DNA of 64,000 nt. Origin: Helopsaltes ochotensis (Eukaryota > Chordata > Aves > Passeriformes > Locustellidae). The translations under genes and the position numbers were made by a program. The notes below the pieces were generated by a model. The model did no database searches and had not been told where the DNA came from. It worked only from the letters and a program-made list of their open reading frames with translations. Shown here piece after piece: positions 50,131 to 62,645 of the stretch. Each line of letters begins with the position of its first letter. The first letter of the stretch is position 1. The stretch lies in contig VXBM01000139.1 in assembly GCA_013400155.1 (NCBI GenBank), positions 248,001 to 312,000 on the forward strand, written 5' to 3'.

Positions 50131-53100
50131 CCTATCACTTTTGTAAGAACTAGCCTAAATATTATGTACCCTTGTAGTTTTGGACTATTTTAATTTTTGT
50201 ATGACAAATCTAAGGGATTTCATCTGCATATAGGAAACTGAAGGAACGCGATTTCTTTTCAACTCTTTCCAAAAATATACATGGTATGGAAAAAATAAAA
50301 CCAACACTAACCTTGGGAGATGGAATACCACAGAAGTCTCCCTGGTTAAACCAACTTCCATGGACTCTGCCCTGGACTGGTCAGAGCCATAGCTCAAATT
50401 CACTCCAGCTCCATACTGGGAAAACCACAACAGTCTCAGGAGAGGTCAGAGGCACAGAAGCAATGAATATCATCATGAATTTTGTCTCCATTAAGGTTTG
50501 ATTAGTGTGTACAGTGGAGGAAATTTGCCATCGCTGTACTACACTAAGTATTTACAGAGCAAGAAATTCAACTCACTAGTACAAAAGTAGTCCATTCCCT
50601 CCCAGGTATTATTTGTGATGCTTTGAACCCGTTGCTCAGTACCATGGCTGTCAGTGGAAGTTCACCCTATTGCAGACTGCCTCATAGGCTCTCCTATTAT
50701 CCCTTTTTCTTTTCTAAATCTATGCCATAAAATTATACATCATATATATTTTATTTCCATTCAAATTCAACTCTAGGTATGGGAATATATTTCTACGCTA
50801 CAGGTACTTGAGTAAAAATCTGTGAGTAGTTTAATTTAAAAGCCATGGACAGCAACCTAAAGGAATTTTTGACCATGCAAAATGTTTTATAAATAGTTCC
50901 ATGTGCGCTGTTCTTCTGGAGTCTCACTAGAGACGAATAATGACCTTGTATTTCATTCTCATTTACTCTGAATTAGCCAAACCTTCTGGTTTTAATTACA
51001 TACTTAATACACCTGGCATGGTCTAATTACAGAAAACAAAACATCATTTAAACAAAGGGTGACCTTGAACTTAGTCTATCAAAATAATGGTTAACTTTAA
51101 GTTTTCAGTTTTTAACGAACTGCCAAGACATGCAATAGCAATTTTCCAAATGTGATCATATGCCTTTAGAGCAACAGACTTATTGCATTAGGAAACATCT
51201 GTACACACCCTTCATGGCTTTCCTCATTATTAATGCAAATCCCTCTTAGATTTCAATAGTGCTATAAACAGTTCTATAGGTAAATACCAAGTCCGCACTA
51301 CTGATATGTTTAATGTGTTAGACTACACCAGATCCAGACTTGTCAAGCAGCAGCTTGTTGGAGCTGAAGTAACTATTTTTAGTGATTTGGTATGAGTACT
51401 GCAACCATGAACAAAGGGAACACAAAGCGATAGCCATGACAACACGCTGCAAAAGAGGCAACAAAGGGTTCTAATACCAGAAACGTAATTAAATAACTTG
51501 GGTATTCTACTACTGCAATGTGGTTACTTATCTACTTGAAACTGAATATTTGCTTTAATTCTTTCTTCAGTTATGTTGAAAAGTCTCAGTGACAGATTGG
51601 TTTTAGAACAATGTTTCAATATAATAAATGAATGGTCTTCACACATCTGATTTTTTTTAATCCCATTTGTGATCAAGTCATGCTAAGAAGCATATTTATT
51701 AAAGTATCTGGGATTTAAAGTCAACAGAATTTAATGCCTACACAAAATTCAGCAAAGCCTAAAATTTCTGTAATATAACCATATCATGTATCATTTTATA
51801 TTAATTATTGTCACAGCCCTAGAGCTTCCCACCTAAGCATGTCAGAACAGCAAATGTGAAGTGCGTTTGAGGTAAGTTATGTGAATAACACTATTAAGGA
51901 AGGACAGGAACAAGAATTTCAGCATGGTCAACAAAGATCTGCCAAACTACTGGCTATTTCACAAAGAGCTTGCATTCAAAGATGTACTCACAGAATATTG
52001 GTCTATGTTCCATACTGCTGACCACAGCATACTTTAAAAACAGAATACTACAGCACACAAGGGTAGAGAAGTTGGTTATTAGAGATTTTGACAATGTTCC
52101 AGCATGGGAACAGATTACTGTCACTGCCGACACTGCCACTGTTTTGAACACAGATGACAAGAAAGTTAGTGTTTTGCATGTATGTTAGGTCTGAGTAGGT
52201 AGTATTTATTGAAAACAGTAATTCTTCACCAATTAATAGTTTCAACAAATTCCTATAAAAGTATCCTATATAGATAAGCAAATATATTCAGGGATGCCAT
52301 TAATGTTGACAAAGATCCATCACTTAACTTACTTGGCTGGCAAATCAACTAACATTGATTATCTAAAGGAGAAAAGCATCCTAAACTTTTATTACCTCAC
52401 TGACAGAATTCAATAAATATATTAAAATAAATGAAATAGTAAGAAAATATTTTACAACATAAACCATATATATATATATAACAGACTGTGATTAAATATT
52501 TACATATATCACTAATTATTAATGCAATAGCATCGAAACCAAGGCTCCTCTGCCTGACATAGACATATTCCAAACTGCCCAGGAGGGGATATCATCTAGA
52601 TGAGATTTGTCACAAGGTAATACATCTTAGAAAATGAAAAGGAGATACATGGGAGCGAGCAGAATTTCTTCACATGAAACTTGATGGCAGGACTCCTGTG
52701 TCTTATTCCACCTCTGCTATGAACTCATTGTGAAATCCCTCACTTTCTGTTTCTTTGTCAACGTTCTCCTGATAACAGCATTTATTATTTTTTCTCCATT
52801 ACAAGACTATAATTAAGGAAGTCCTTGAATAAATACTCAGATCTGAATCCTTCTCATTGTGCTCCCTCAACCAAAAGGTCTCTGTCAGTGCAATTATGTT
52901 GCTTTAGCTATACCAGAAAATCCTGTTTTCACAACATAGGCTATGTGCCAAACACACAAACAATGCACCCACTAACATACCACAAAAATAATGTGTCATA
53001 GGTTCAAACAATATTTCATTTTCTTCGGATCTAGCATGGCTATGCTACTTTGAAATTAAAATAATCCTGTCCATCAAACAATGTTAGTGACATAAACAAC

Positions 53101-56100
53101 CTGGAGCAAACAGGCATGTTACATTAGCATAGAGGAATAAAATTAACACCAGCAGTTAAAAAGGTAATCTGGAAAAAAAACCTTGAGACTATGCAGGGCA
53201 GAATGCTCCGTAGCTGAGTTCTCCCAAACTCTGAAATTATTTGGCACAAATATTTAAAATACAGTTTACCTGCAAATTGAAAACCATGATAGTTTTTCCT
53301 GAAGATTATTTCTGTAAATAGCAAAATAAAATGAAAATAAAAATCACCATTTCACAAGCATAATACAAGCGAATTAAAATAATCTTTTTTGCTCAATTAA
53401 ATCTGATCCAAAAATTTGACATTATTTAGTATCTGATTTGTTCATAGCACATAGTTAATTATATTACAGTTCGAATGACAGCATAATGCATTTGTCAAAA
53501 ATACTGCAAGAATGGGAAATCTATATTGAAAACAAGAACACAATCCTAAAAATGAGTGCAAATTCATCCCTATTATCTTTTATTCCTTTTACTGGAACCA
53601 AGAGATGAATATAAAAGTTTCAAACTCTGTTTCCTTAAGTTGACATTTATACTTATAGTCATGAATTTAATTAACTTATCTCAAGATATGTATAGTAGCA
53701 GATACCCTCTTCTCTACAGCTCTTAATACCAGGAATAAGATCTCACAATGTAGTCCAAGGCAAAAATCACCCACTATAAAAAAGCATTCCTACAAACCAC
53801 TGAATTACATGAATGACACACTGAAACTGAAGATAATGGGTCCATCTCTGCCTTCTACAATACATAAGCATTTTAATAATCCTGGCAGCATCCCTGAGGA
53901 TAAATTCCTTGCTGTCTGCCAGTGGCTAGCCTCTTTCTTCTGTGAGACCAATAAGTTATTTACACAGTATCTTAAAACAGCTTATGCATGACACAACAGA
54001 GGGTTTTTCTTTGCTTAGTTTTTCATTTGGCAGTATTTTGTCTTTGCGTCCAAAAAAAACTCAGCTCAAAACCCATTTTTTCTGAGTCTGTCTAGAGTCT
54101 ATTCAACTGTAGGGAGAGAAAGTAGCTCCTTCAAGAAGATGATACACAGCCCAGCTCTTCTCCCCCGGCTGTTGTCAAGGCATTTATAAGGGTTTTCACA
54201 AGGGTTTCCCTGTGCTACGGTTCCAGTGCCAGGGATGACTTCTTACAATTTAAAATTGGTGTTCTGATGACAGATGTCCCTTCCTGGAGAACCAGCTATT
54301 CCCACCTGTGAATGCTCCTGATGCAAGTACAGAATCGACACATGGAGGAACCAATCATATTCTTTACTGCTACTGACAACTTGGTTATGCTTCAGGGATC
54401 TTCAAAGTAGACATGAATGCCAAATCTTTATAATAGTTCCTGGGGTGGATATTTAAACACTCATATATATATTGTTCTAGTTGTGCAATAATCTCCCTAA
54501 GGCAGACATGTAAGGAAAGATTTAGTAAACCTATATAACTTGTGTAAGTTATTCCTCCTTGGAGGAGTAAGAATTGTTAAAGATTGTTCAAAGAACTTTA
54601 AATACACATGAGGTCATAAAATTTTAAACTGAAGATAAAAAAATATTATTTAGCTGTCAGATCTAAAAATATTGTTTAGCTGTCAGATAAAACTGAGACA
54701 CAGTCCCCCCAAGGAAAGTAAAGGAAGTACCTTCAATTCAGACATGTTAAGCTAATCTGGAAAATATATTTGGTAGCACATCTACTTTAGTAGGGATACA
54801 GAAATAATCATATAGTAAAGAATTTTAATCTCTCATTTTTATGATTAATAATAGTTTGGACATGAACTACCTTACTAAATAAAAAAGAGTAAAACATAAG
54901 AAAAGAAACTCCTGGAATAAATGTTTAGTTGCTAATTTACTTGAGGACAATCTCCCACATATATTCAAATTTGAATTACCATGTGAACACATCCCAAGTA
55001 CAAGAAGCTCAAAAACCACTGAAAGAATGAAGTGTTTTTCTCATTTTGGATATTGTATTGCATACTACCAGTAGACCTGTATGGTTCTGTGCTTAATGTT
55101 TTCTTTATGTTACATCTCATTTAAAACATAAAGGTAAAGTGAAACTTGAGTTTATCTGAAATAAAGATTTTTGAAAGAGCACAAAAAAATCGTGATAGTC
55201 TACACAGGTGATCTTTTATATGCTTTGCAAGAAAGCTGTCTATTTATGATATTTCTGGACCTTTCTGCCTTTAATTTGGAGGAGGAAAATAAGTTGCACA
55301 ATTCTTCCCCAACAACCTAAGGAGTCAGTGTTTCTAGATTGTTTTGGAAAACTCCAAAGAGATAAGGTCAGAAATCAATGATCCTCAAGCACTAGTGCAT
55401 TTAGATACATGTCTTTGCCTGCCCACAAATTAGCAGCAGGAACAAGTTTTCCTCAAATGCAAGGTGTTTTCCAGGTAACCCTGTCCACTCACAATGTAGT
55501 GGCAGGTGCAAACTACTCGAGACTGCAGATTTTTCCACGTAACTGAAGACAGACTCTTGACTAAAGAAGTGTTATTATAGACACAATTTGTAAATTACAA
55601 CATAAAATAACATAGGCAAGCTAACTTAATGCTTTGCTGAATTAGAGGTAGAAACCTGGTACTTGCAAAGAAAAGGGATGAGAGAGTCAAGGAGTGTCAT
55701 TAGGTATTCTCAGAGAGGCAAAGTCAGAGATAAACCTTACAGACATAAGAAAACCTGAGTAGTTGATAGGTATAAATTACTGGCTAGAAAATCTTCAGAG
55801 TCCATACTGAAAAGCTTGATAAAGCACAGTTGACAGGGATTAATTTAATACAAAATATTAGATTTAACCATTCACTCATTAACTGGTACCACCCAGCGTT
55901 GTGCTTACCATTTCTAGTAAATGAGAAGGTGGAATGAAGAGAAAGTGAATCTGTTTGTATTAGCAAGAGGAAACAAAAGGCAAGAAAAAAACATTTAAAG
56001 CAGGGGTTGCAAATGCTCTCACTAGTCTTACACAGGAAAGTGCAAAACAGGTTTTGACTCTGTATTTTACTTACAGATCTATCAGGTGACAGGGATTTGA

Positions 56101-58229
56101 CACCAATTCCAACAAAAACAAAGCAGCCTCTCAAAAAAAACCTCCAACCAACTTTCTACTCAATTTCAAGAGCCATCTTCTTTCTAGTCTTTCTTTATTC
56201 ATACTGTATGGCAATCCAAAGAATTTTAGTTTTAACCAAAACACCAATAGCTGCTGAAATAAGAGAATGTGAATATCTGCGATAGTCATATTAAAATGTA
56301 AATGTATTACTCGATATATTACACCAACTATTTACCTCCATAGCTCCACTTCTCTAATATGGTTACAATTAGATTGTATTGCCATGAAGAATAACTGCAG
56401 TCCAAGCTTTCCTCTAATTTTGATTGCTGCTGAAGTTTCTCCTTTCATCTTTGTCCCAGGATGCCTTACTACTGAACAGAAATCCTAGTTCTTCTAAATG
56501 CCCAAATAGAAAATCAAAACCATAAACCTGGCAGTAAAGGAGAACAAGCATTACAGTTTCCAATGTTACCAGAAGACTTGCAGCCTCATGGTGGTTTTAT
56601 TTTTTTCATTTTCTTGCAATAGTGTGTGAAATTAACAACCCCAAAACTTAACTGAGTGGTTGTTATGCAAAGAACCACACATTTAGATGTAGGATTCTTC
56701 AAATGGCAGTTTCTTCCGTATTTACATTTTCTTCTCTCTTAACTCCTCTTATTTCATTAAACTAGTGGATGAATGCAGCAGTATCCTTCCTGAAATTCAC
56801 TGTTTAGTTCCCAAAGGGCTTTTCTCTTTTTTATAAATAATATACATCACCACCTAAAATAAGCTACTGAGCAGTAACCAGAATGTCCTTGAAATGTGAT
56901 GCTCTATGCACAGCCCTAGAAAGATTGGGGTGTTTTGGAGGTTGCATATGTGAGGTACCAACTGGTAAATGTGCATCCTTTGTTCCTCACATCCAGAATC
57001 CCCTGAAACTTTTAATGGGACCTCATATGGAGTTAGGACTATACACACGAATGCAACTTCTTGAATAAGTTCCATTATAAGCTTTGACTGATGAGGATAT
57101 GTAAAACCTGAAGCCGTACTTAAGAACCACTTGAGCTGCATCATGCACAGAAGCCCTCCGTGATGGTACCATACTTACAAAAAAGCAAAAGCACATACGG
57201 AATTTATAGGGACAAATCTGCAAGTCTCAGGGACAGACACATTTCTCACATCTCAAAGCACACTTGTGCTCATGTGGAATCACACCTCTGGCCCTCCCAC
57301 AGTAGATCCCGACTCAGCATTCTACCACACTATCTCCTTGTGGGAAAATCACCATGCACGCAGGCATTTTTGCCATCTCTTTGAAAAGCTGAACAATCTT
57401 TCTAAACCTTCTTGTCCACATTAAAAAAATAAAATAAAAATCAAAAATATGATAATAAGTTATCTCAGATGTGTGTGACTTTGGTAAGAACACAGGTGAT
57501 CTCCTGGCTTGATTCGCACATTGCAGGAATCACATAAAATGCAAACTTACACAGTTTTCCAACATAAAGAAAGCCAATATGACTCAAGATACATTTTCCT
57601 AAGTATGTGGCAGTCAGTAGAAAATATTATTTGACCTCAACTAAAAAATTGAAGGAGTGATCACACAGCCATGAACTTAGAGAGGTGATCCATAAAGGGA
57701 TGTAAAGGTAACATAAAAGTCTCAATTAAACACTGGTTCATTAGATCAGTCAGAAAACTCTTATTATAAATTTTCCTATTGGGAAATTTTGCTGAAGAAT
57801 ACAATGAACTCGTTCCAGGAACAAGGTGTACTCCTACAGAGTGCCTAAAGAATAACCGCTTTTTTTGTTTTCAAAAAATTATTCTGACCAAGGGGAAGGA
57901 GACCTCCCCCTCAAAACATAGAGGAGGAGTACAAAGCTGGCCACCACCCACAGAAACTGGTTCACATGGCTGTGGTGTACATATAGTGAACTTCTAAGCA
58001 CTTTTTGGTACGGCTGTTCTCAGAGGACCAATGTAGGCTCAGGAGACTTTCCAAAATCTGGAGTAACACTTAAGGCATCAGGCAATGGAAGTCCCACGAC
58101 AGGAAGCCTGAAAACCCAAAATTAGCCATCATCATGCAGAAGAGCTTGTAGACTAAAAACTGCCTTCATTAGGCTAGGGATACTTTAGGTCTTTTGAATA
58201 TTGTACCTTTCTCAGGATCACTAATAATC
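50131..58229. other. STK3 intron sequence, no gene seen
   Basis: AT-rich unique sequence with a (TA)n near 52467-52482 and a small two-copy repeat at 54641-54690. No exon or known transposon was recognised. Confidence 0.5.
54641..54690. repeat. two-copy direct repeat
   Basis: AAAATATT(A/G)TTTAGCTGTCAGAT occurs twice in tandem, about 25 bases apart, with one base difference: a recent slippage duplication. Confidence 0.8.
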
Positions 58230-58395
58230 AGCCCCAAAATTCTGTCAGTTAGTTAGAGCAAGGTGCTAATAATGCCAAGGTTTCAAGTTTGATCCCCATA
58301 TGGCCATTCATTTAAGAGCTGGACTCAATGATCCTTGTGGGTTCCTCCCAACTTGGAATATTTTGTAAATCTGTAAATCTGTAATTTTGTAAATA
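58230..58395 (+). mobile_element. tRNA-Ile-derived SINE with CR1 tail (TguSINE1-like)
   Basis: The head reads as a decayed tRNA-Ile: an A-box region CAGTTAGTTAGAGC near 58245-58258, the anticodon arm GGTGCTAATAATGCC with an AAT anticodon (58262-58276), a B-box GTTTGATCCCC near 58287, and the acceptor half ATGGCCA. It is fused to a CR1 3' tail, GGACTCAATGATCCTTGTGGG...CCAACTTGGAATATTTTG (58321-58374), followed by a short TGTAAATC repeat. This head-tail fusion is what I know of the zebra finch SINE TguSINE1, which borrows CR1 machinery through its tail. The head has too many changes and no CCA-ready acceptor pairing, so it is not a working tRNA gene. The copy points to a passerine genome. Confidence 0.88.
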
Positions 58396-59516
58396 AAGTA
58401 TCCAGAAAAAGATGAGTAAAATGACTGTGACTAGCAGACTAAAGAGGTATCCAAATAGGACCCTGTGGATAAACCAGACCGTGATAAAAAATATTTATTC
58501 ACCTAATAAAAAATATTTTTCCTTCATTATCAGGGGGAAAATGGGCCCATTTAAGCATCCCAAGTCTCACAAAACTGGCTTGAGTATCTTTCTGAAGCCT
58601 GTTCATTCAAAATTCTCCAGTTTCCACTACCCAATATTATGAGGGTTAGTCAATACAAGTCTTATACCAGATATATCAATTCCACATATAATCACCTTTT
58701 CTGCAGAGCATAAATATCTCATGCCTCCATTTTGTTCACAGAAGTTACTGCCCTGGTATGTTCTTGGCATTCTTGACATACAAAGGCTTAGACTCTTCCT
58801 AAGACACAATTACCACATTGAAGAACATGATGAGATGGGCCAGGTGGGACCAATTGCTTCAGCTGCCCTTTGAGTGTATCTGAACAAAGCTTGAGCCTGC
58901 CTCATGAGCATCACCAGCTGTAAGACTGAGATATTCACGAGTGTACCTACTTGCCAATCACCTAGCTGTTGCAAAATACCACGAAGGCCCTGAGCCAGCT
59001 CTGACGATCACAATTCTGAGGACGCCGAGTCACTCAAGTGAACAGCCAAGAAATGGATTCAGGCCACCCTGTAGCCCTTGTACTGCAGACAAGGCCTTCT
59101 TCTGAGAAGTTCCACAGAAAGCTGACGACTTTATTGAGCAGGAATTTGGATGCAGTACTTCTGTACATGTGTCATGGGGCAATTTGAGGACAGCTCCAAA
59201 AAAAGAAATAAAAAAGCAGCTAGACTGATTCTCTGTATCTGGCATGTGTGAGCAGCTATGTAGAAACTCACTGAAGTGATCTTAACTGTAGGACAGATGG
59301 TATTTGTGCTTTAGATCACTGAGGGGGAACCAGACCTGGCATTCTTTCCAATGAAGCGAGCATCTCCAATGGCGCTTCTTAGTTACCGAGCTGTGACGGC
59401 ACGACAGAAGTGCTGTATCAGGAAAAGAGAAAGGCTGATACAGATCATGACAATTTATGTCAGAGATGAAGATGAGCTTCTAGCTAGAGAAGATTGCTCT
59501 AATGAGCCCTAGCAGG
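58396..59516. other. STK3 intron sequence, not recognised
   Basis: Unique-looking sequence between the SINE and a truncated LTR. The part from about 58840 to 59516 is a little richer in GC and in scattered CpGs and could be an old unnamed repeat. No gene seen. Confidence 0.4.
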
Positions 59517-59915
59517 TGAGGTGGGTTAAGTCTTACTAACAGCAAAATGCCAACCCAGCTGCTCACTCCATCCCCTTTCTTATCAGGATATGGGCAGAAA
59601 ATAGGATGAGAAACTTTGTGTCTCAAGATAAAGACAGGGAGATTGCTTACCATTTACCATCGCAGGCAAAACAAACTTGACATGGGGCAAATTTAATTTA
59701 TTGCCAATATAAATAGATTCGTGTAGTGAGAACCAACCAACAACAGAAAACCACTGACGCAACACCTGGTCTCTTTCCCTTCCCAGGCTCAACTTCACTC
59801 CTTCATTACAGACTCTGCTACTTATAGCCACTACTACCCAAACAACACAGAGACATGGAGGGTGAGTAGTTATGGCCCGTAACAGTTTCTTGTTGCCACA
59901 TCTTCCTCCTCATAG
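59517..59915 (+). mobile_element. 5' fragment of an ERVL-type LTR
   Basis: It begins TGAGGTGGGTTAAGTC and continues with the start-of-LTR block shared with the 32060 element: GGGCAGAAAATAGGATGAGAAAC, AAGACAGGGAGATTGC, CATGGGGCAAATTTAATTTATTGCC, CTTCCCAGGCTCAACTTCACTCC. Homology fades just before a CR1 at 59922 and does not resume beyond it, so the rest of the LTR is missing. No retroviral genes are present. Confidence 0.75.
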
Positions 59916-59921
59916 TTCTTA

Positions 59922-60470
59922 CAGATTCACGGAATGATTTGTGTTGGAAGAAACCTCTAAAGACCATCTGTAATACAAACCCCTTGCCATTAGAAAGGGC
60001 ATCTTCTGCTACATCAAGCTGCTCAAAGCCCCATCCAATATCTGAATACTTCCATAGATGGACCATCCACAAGTTCTCTGAAATCTGTTCCAGTGTTTCA
60101 GCAACCTTATAAAAATATCTTTCCATTCGAAAATGCACTTGCAGCTCACTGAATCAGTTTGAAGTCATGGCACCTTGTCTTTCACTGCAGGCCCTGGTAA
60201 AAAGTCTCTCTTCATCTTCTTTTAGAACTCCACCATAGATAATTGAAAGGCCACAGTATGGCCTCCCCAGAGTTTTCTCTTCTCCATATTGAGCAACCCC
60301 AACTCTTTCAGCCTTTTCTCCCTCTGATCATTTTTGCATCCATCCTCTGGACCCAGTCCAACAAATCCACATCTTTCTTGCGCTGAGGATTCCAAAGCTG
60401 GATGCAGTACTTCAGTTGAGGACTCATGAGAGCTGAGTAGAGGGTAAGAAATTTCCCTGGACCTGCTGCT
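59922..60470 (-). mobile_element. CR1 LINE 3' part, - strand, older
   Basis: It opens with CAGATTCACGGAATGATTTG (reverse complement of a decayed CR1 terminus), then TTGGAAGAAACCTCTAAAGACCATC and a long CR1 3' region including CCCCAACTCTTTCAGCC, CATCCTCTGGACCCAGTCCAAC and GGATGCAGTACTTCAG. About 550 bases, 5'-truncated, more diverged than the copy at 28861. Confidence 0.88.
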
Positions 60471-60520
60471 GTGCTTTTTTACACAGCTGCACACAAATCT
60501 CTGAGCCGCAAATGCATATG

Positions 60521-60590
60521 CATAGAATCATTCAATGGTTTGGGTTCAAAGGAACACTTAAAGACCACGTAAGCCCAACTCCCTTTTAAG
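60521..60590 (-). mobile_element. second short CR1 3' fragment, - strand
   Basis: CATAGAATCATTCAATGGTTTGGGTT...AAAGACCACGTAAGCCCAACTCCC is another CR1 terminus in the same orientation, about 50 bases beyond the previous copy. It is only about 70 bases long. Confidence 0.7.
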
Positions 60591-61049
60591 AAAGTATTTT
60601 AAGGCTACTTCCACTTTCACAGAAGCAGAAATAATTGATATATGGTTTCTCACATCTTACCTTATCAGTCCCTATTCTCATCTCACTATGCATTATAACA
60701 CATCTACTGGGCAACTCCGTCATACGTACACTATTACATGAAGGCCAGGCTGGACTGACTCTCTACCACATCGACTGGTGGACAAAGCCATTTGTGTTTT
60801 GTTCAGAGGAAAGCATCTGCTCATATTAATCCTACCTCATAACCAGCAGAAAGACTAAGGTCATCTTCCTTGTTACACTGTATTTTCTGTTCCCTCCATC
60901 CAGACTCCCAGTAATCTATTTCTCCTTTTGATTTCCACTCTCTGCTGGTCAGCATAAGTGATCTGGGTAGCAGCAGTTAACAATTCAGTGCTTAGACCTA
61001 ACTGATGGGCAATGAAAGGCTTTTGTGTATGCATGGAATAAGTGTTGCT

Positions 61050-61105
61050 TTCCTCCGTCCTTTTCCTTTTTAAATTGATATGAAATTACATTCTGTGATT
61101 CTATA
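61050..61105 (+). repeat. possible CR1 terminal relic
   Basis: ATTCTGTGATTCTAT near 61090 matches the terminal octamer repeat of CR1, but the sequence before it is too decayed to be sure. Confidence 0.3.
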
Positions 61106-61281
61106 TATAAACTGTGAAAGAATGTTAAGTCAAATACTTGGAAAGACATTAGGGAAGAACATCTTACGACCCCTTAGGCAACCTTATTTTTGCTTTTTTT
61201 TCCTAATTATAACACCGTAACACATTCTTTAATTACATGACTATGGGTTAAAACTCAGCTAAATAACAGGCCCCTATGGGG

Positions 61282-61326
61282 TCAAGTGATCATAAATGCA
61301 TCACTCCTTAACTTATGATCATTTGA
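61282..61326. repeat. 14-bp inverted repeat with 17-base spacer
   Basis: Arms TCAAGTGATCATAA (61282-61295) and TTATGATCATTTGA (61313-61326) differ by one base. They can form a stem-loop, or may be the ends of a very small decayed element. Confidence 0.75.
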
Positions 61327-62394
61327 TTTCAGCATCTGAACACAGTTTTTTAACTCGTTTTTGCACTTAATGAGATTAGTTGAGAACCCTTCACAAATAC
61401 TACTTTTACCCACATAACCAACAAACTAAAGATCGCAGATGAACATTCATCTTCATACTTGGTTTTATAATCTGCTTGTCATAGATGAAGGAAAACTTTC
61501 AATCCATGGCTCAACAAGTCCAAAATAATGCAAATAGATTGGGGGAATTAAAAAAAAGCAGCTAGCTAGAGTATTCTATTCTGTCATAGCTCCCACCTAG
61601 TAAGGCAAAGGCTCCAGTATTACTCTTAACTAAGGTGCTTTGGTGGGATCCCAGATGCTCCTGTGAATTCAAGGAGCAGTAAAAACAAGGTCTTCCTCTT
61701 GAAACTTGTGCTTGGCAAGAACGTACTTTTCTTTTAGACAAAGGTCACATTACAACCACTCTTCTAATATCATAGTATGAGAAATACCTTAAACTGTAAA
61801 TTGTATTACAACTTTACTAACCAAACCTCTCTGTTACCATACTATACTACTGTCCACCTTCTAAGTGACAGTTTTCACAAGAAGCACAGCACAAGAAGAT
61901 TCCAGATGCCAGGTGAAATTCATGGCACTAATTTTCAATTTAAAACTGTAAAATAGTGTCTTGAATTGACCATCTGCAAAATCCTCTCACCACATGTTAT
62001 AATGGCAACAGCCAGCAGCAGACGCATTTCAGATAGAAATTCACTGATTAAGACTGTCGGATAATTTTTCAATGAATGTGTCTCAGCTTTGGAATTAATT
62101 TCTCCTTAACCTATGGTCTAACAGCTGACTTCCATAACATGGGATATGGAACTGCAGAAGAAAATTACCATTGTATTTGGTGACAGGACAGTACGAGGAC
62201 CACAGGGTACTATCGTTCTTTATCGTTCTATTTTGGGAAGCAGCAATGAGATGAGATGTACAAAGGAAGAAATTAATTGAAATCAAGCTAAATTAATAAA
62301 CTGCTCAGCAGGATTTGGAAAATATGTTTTTTAACCAATCTGTGCTAATTCTAGGGTAGCACAGAAATCTGTAAAAAAGGAGGGTGCAGGGAGC

Positions 62395-62645
62395 ACACTT
62401 TGATGCTGGAAGCAATCCAGCCGCTCCCCGCACACGACTGCCGAACCTCTGAAACTTCACAGCGCTCATCCTCTGTGAGCTACTGTTGCCGTAGCAACAG
62501 CTCTTTAAAACATAGAAAACAGGTCAGGTAGTTTCAAACTAAGCACTGTTTCCAATGTCACTATTTCCCCTGCAGTTTTGAACTAGCCCGCCTCTGAGAT
62601 GATCACTGGGCTGTTGCTATAGAGCCATCAGCCCACAGAGAGAAG
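62395..62645. promoter_or_regulatory. candidate intronic enhancer with palindromic RFX X-box
   Basis: GTTGCCGTAGCAAC at 62485-62498 matches the full RFX consensus GTNRCC-N2-RGYAAC and is a near-perfect palindrome. A second half site, GTTGCTATAG, lies near 62613. The stretch is richer in GC than the surrounding intron and keeps several CpGs (about 62420-62465). No transcript start signal or exon was seen. Function is inferred from the motif only. Confidence 0.45.

Noticed and set aside
58230..58310. A tRNA-Ile gene
   Set aside because: Anticodon and B-box are visible, but the arms are mutated and it is fused to a CR1 tail, so it is a SINE head and not a functional tRNA gene.
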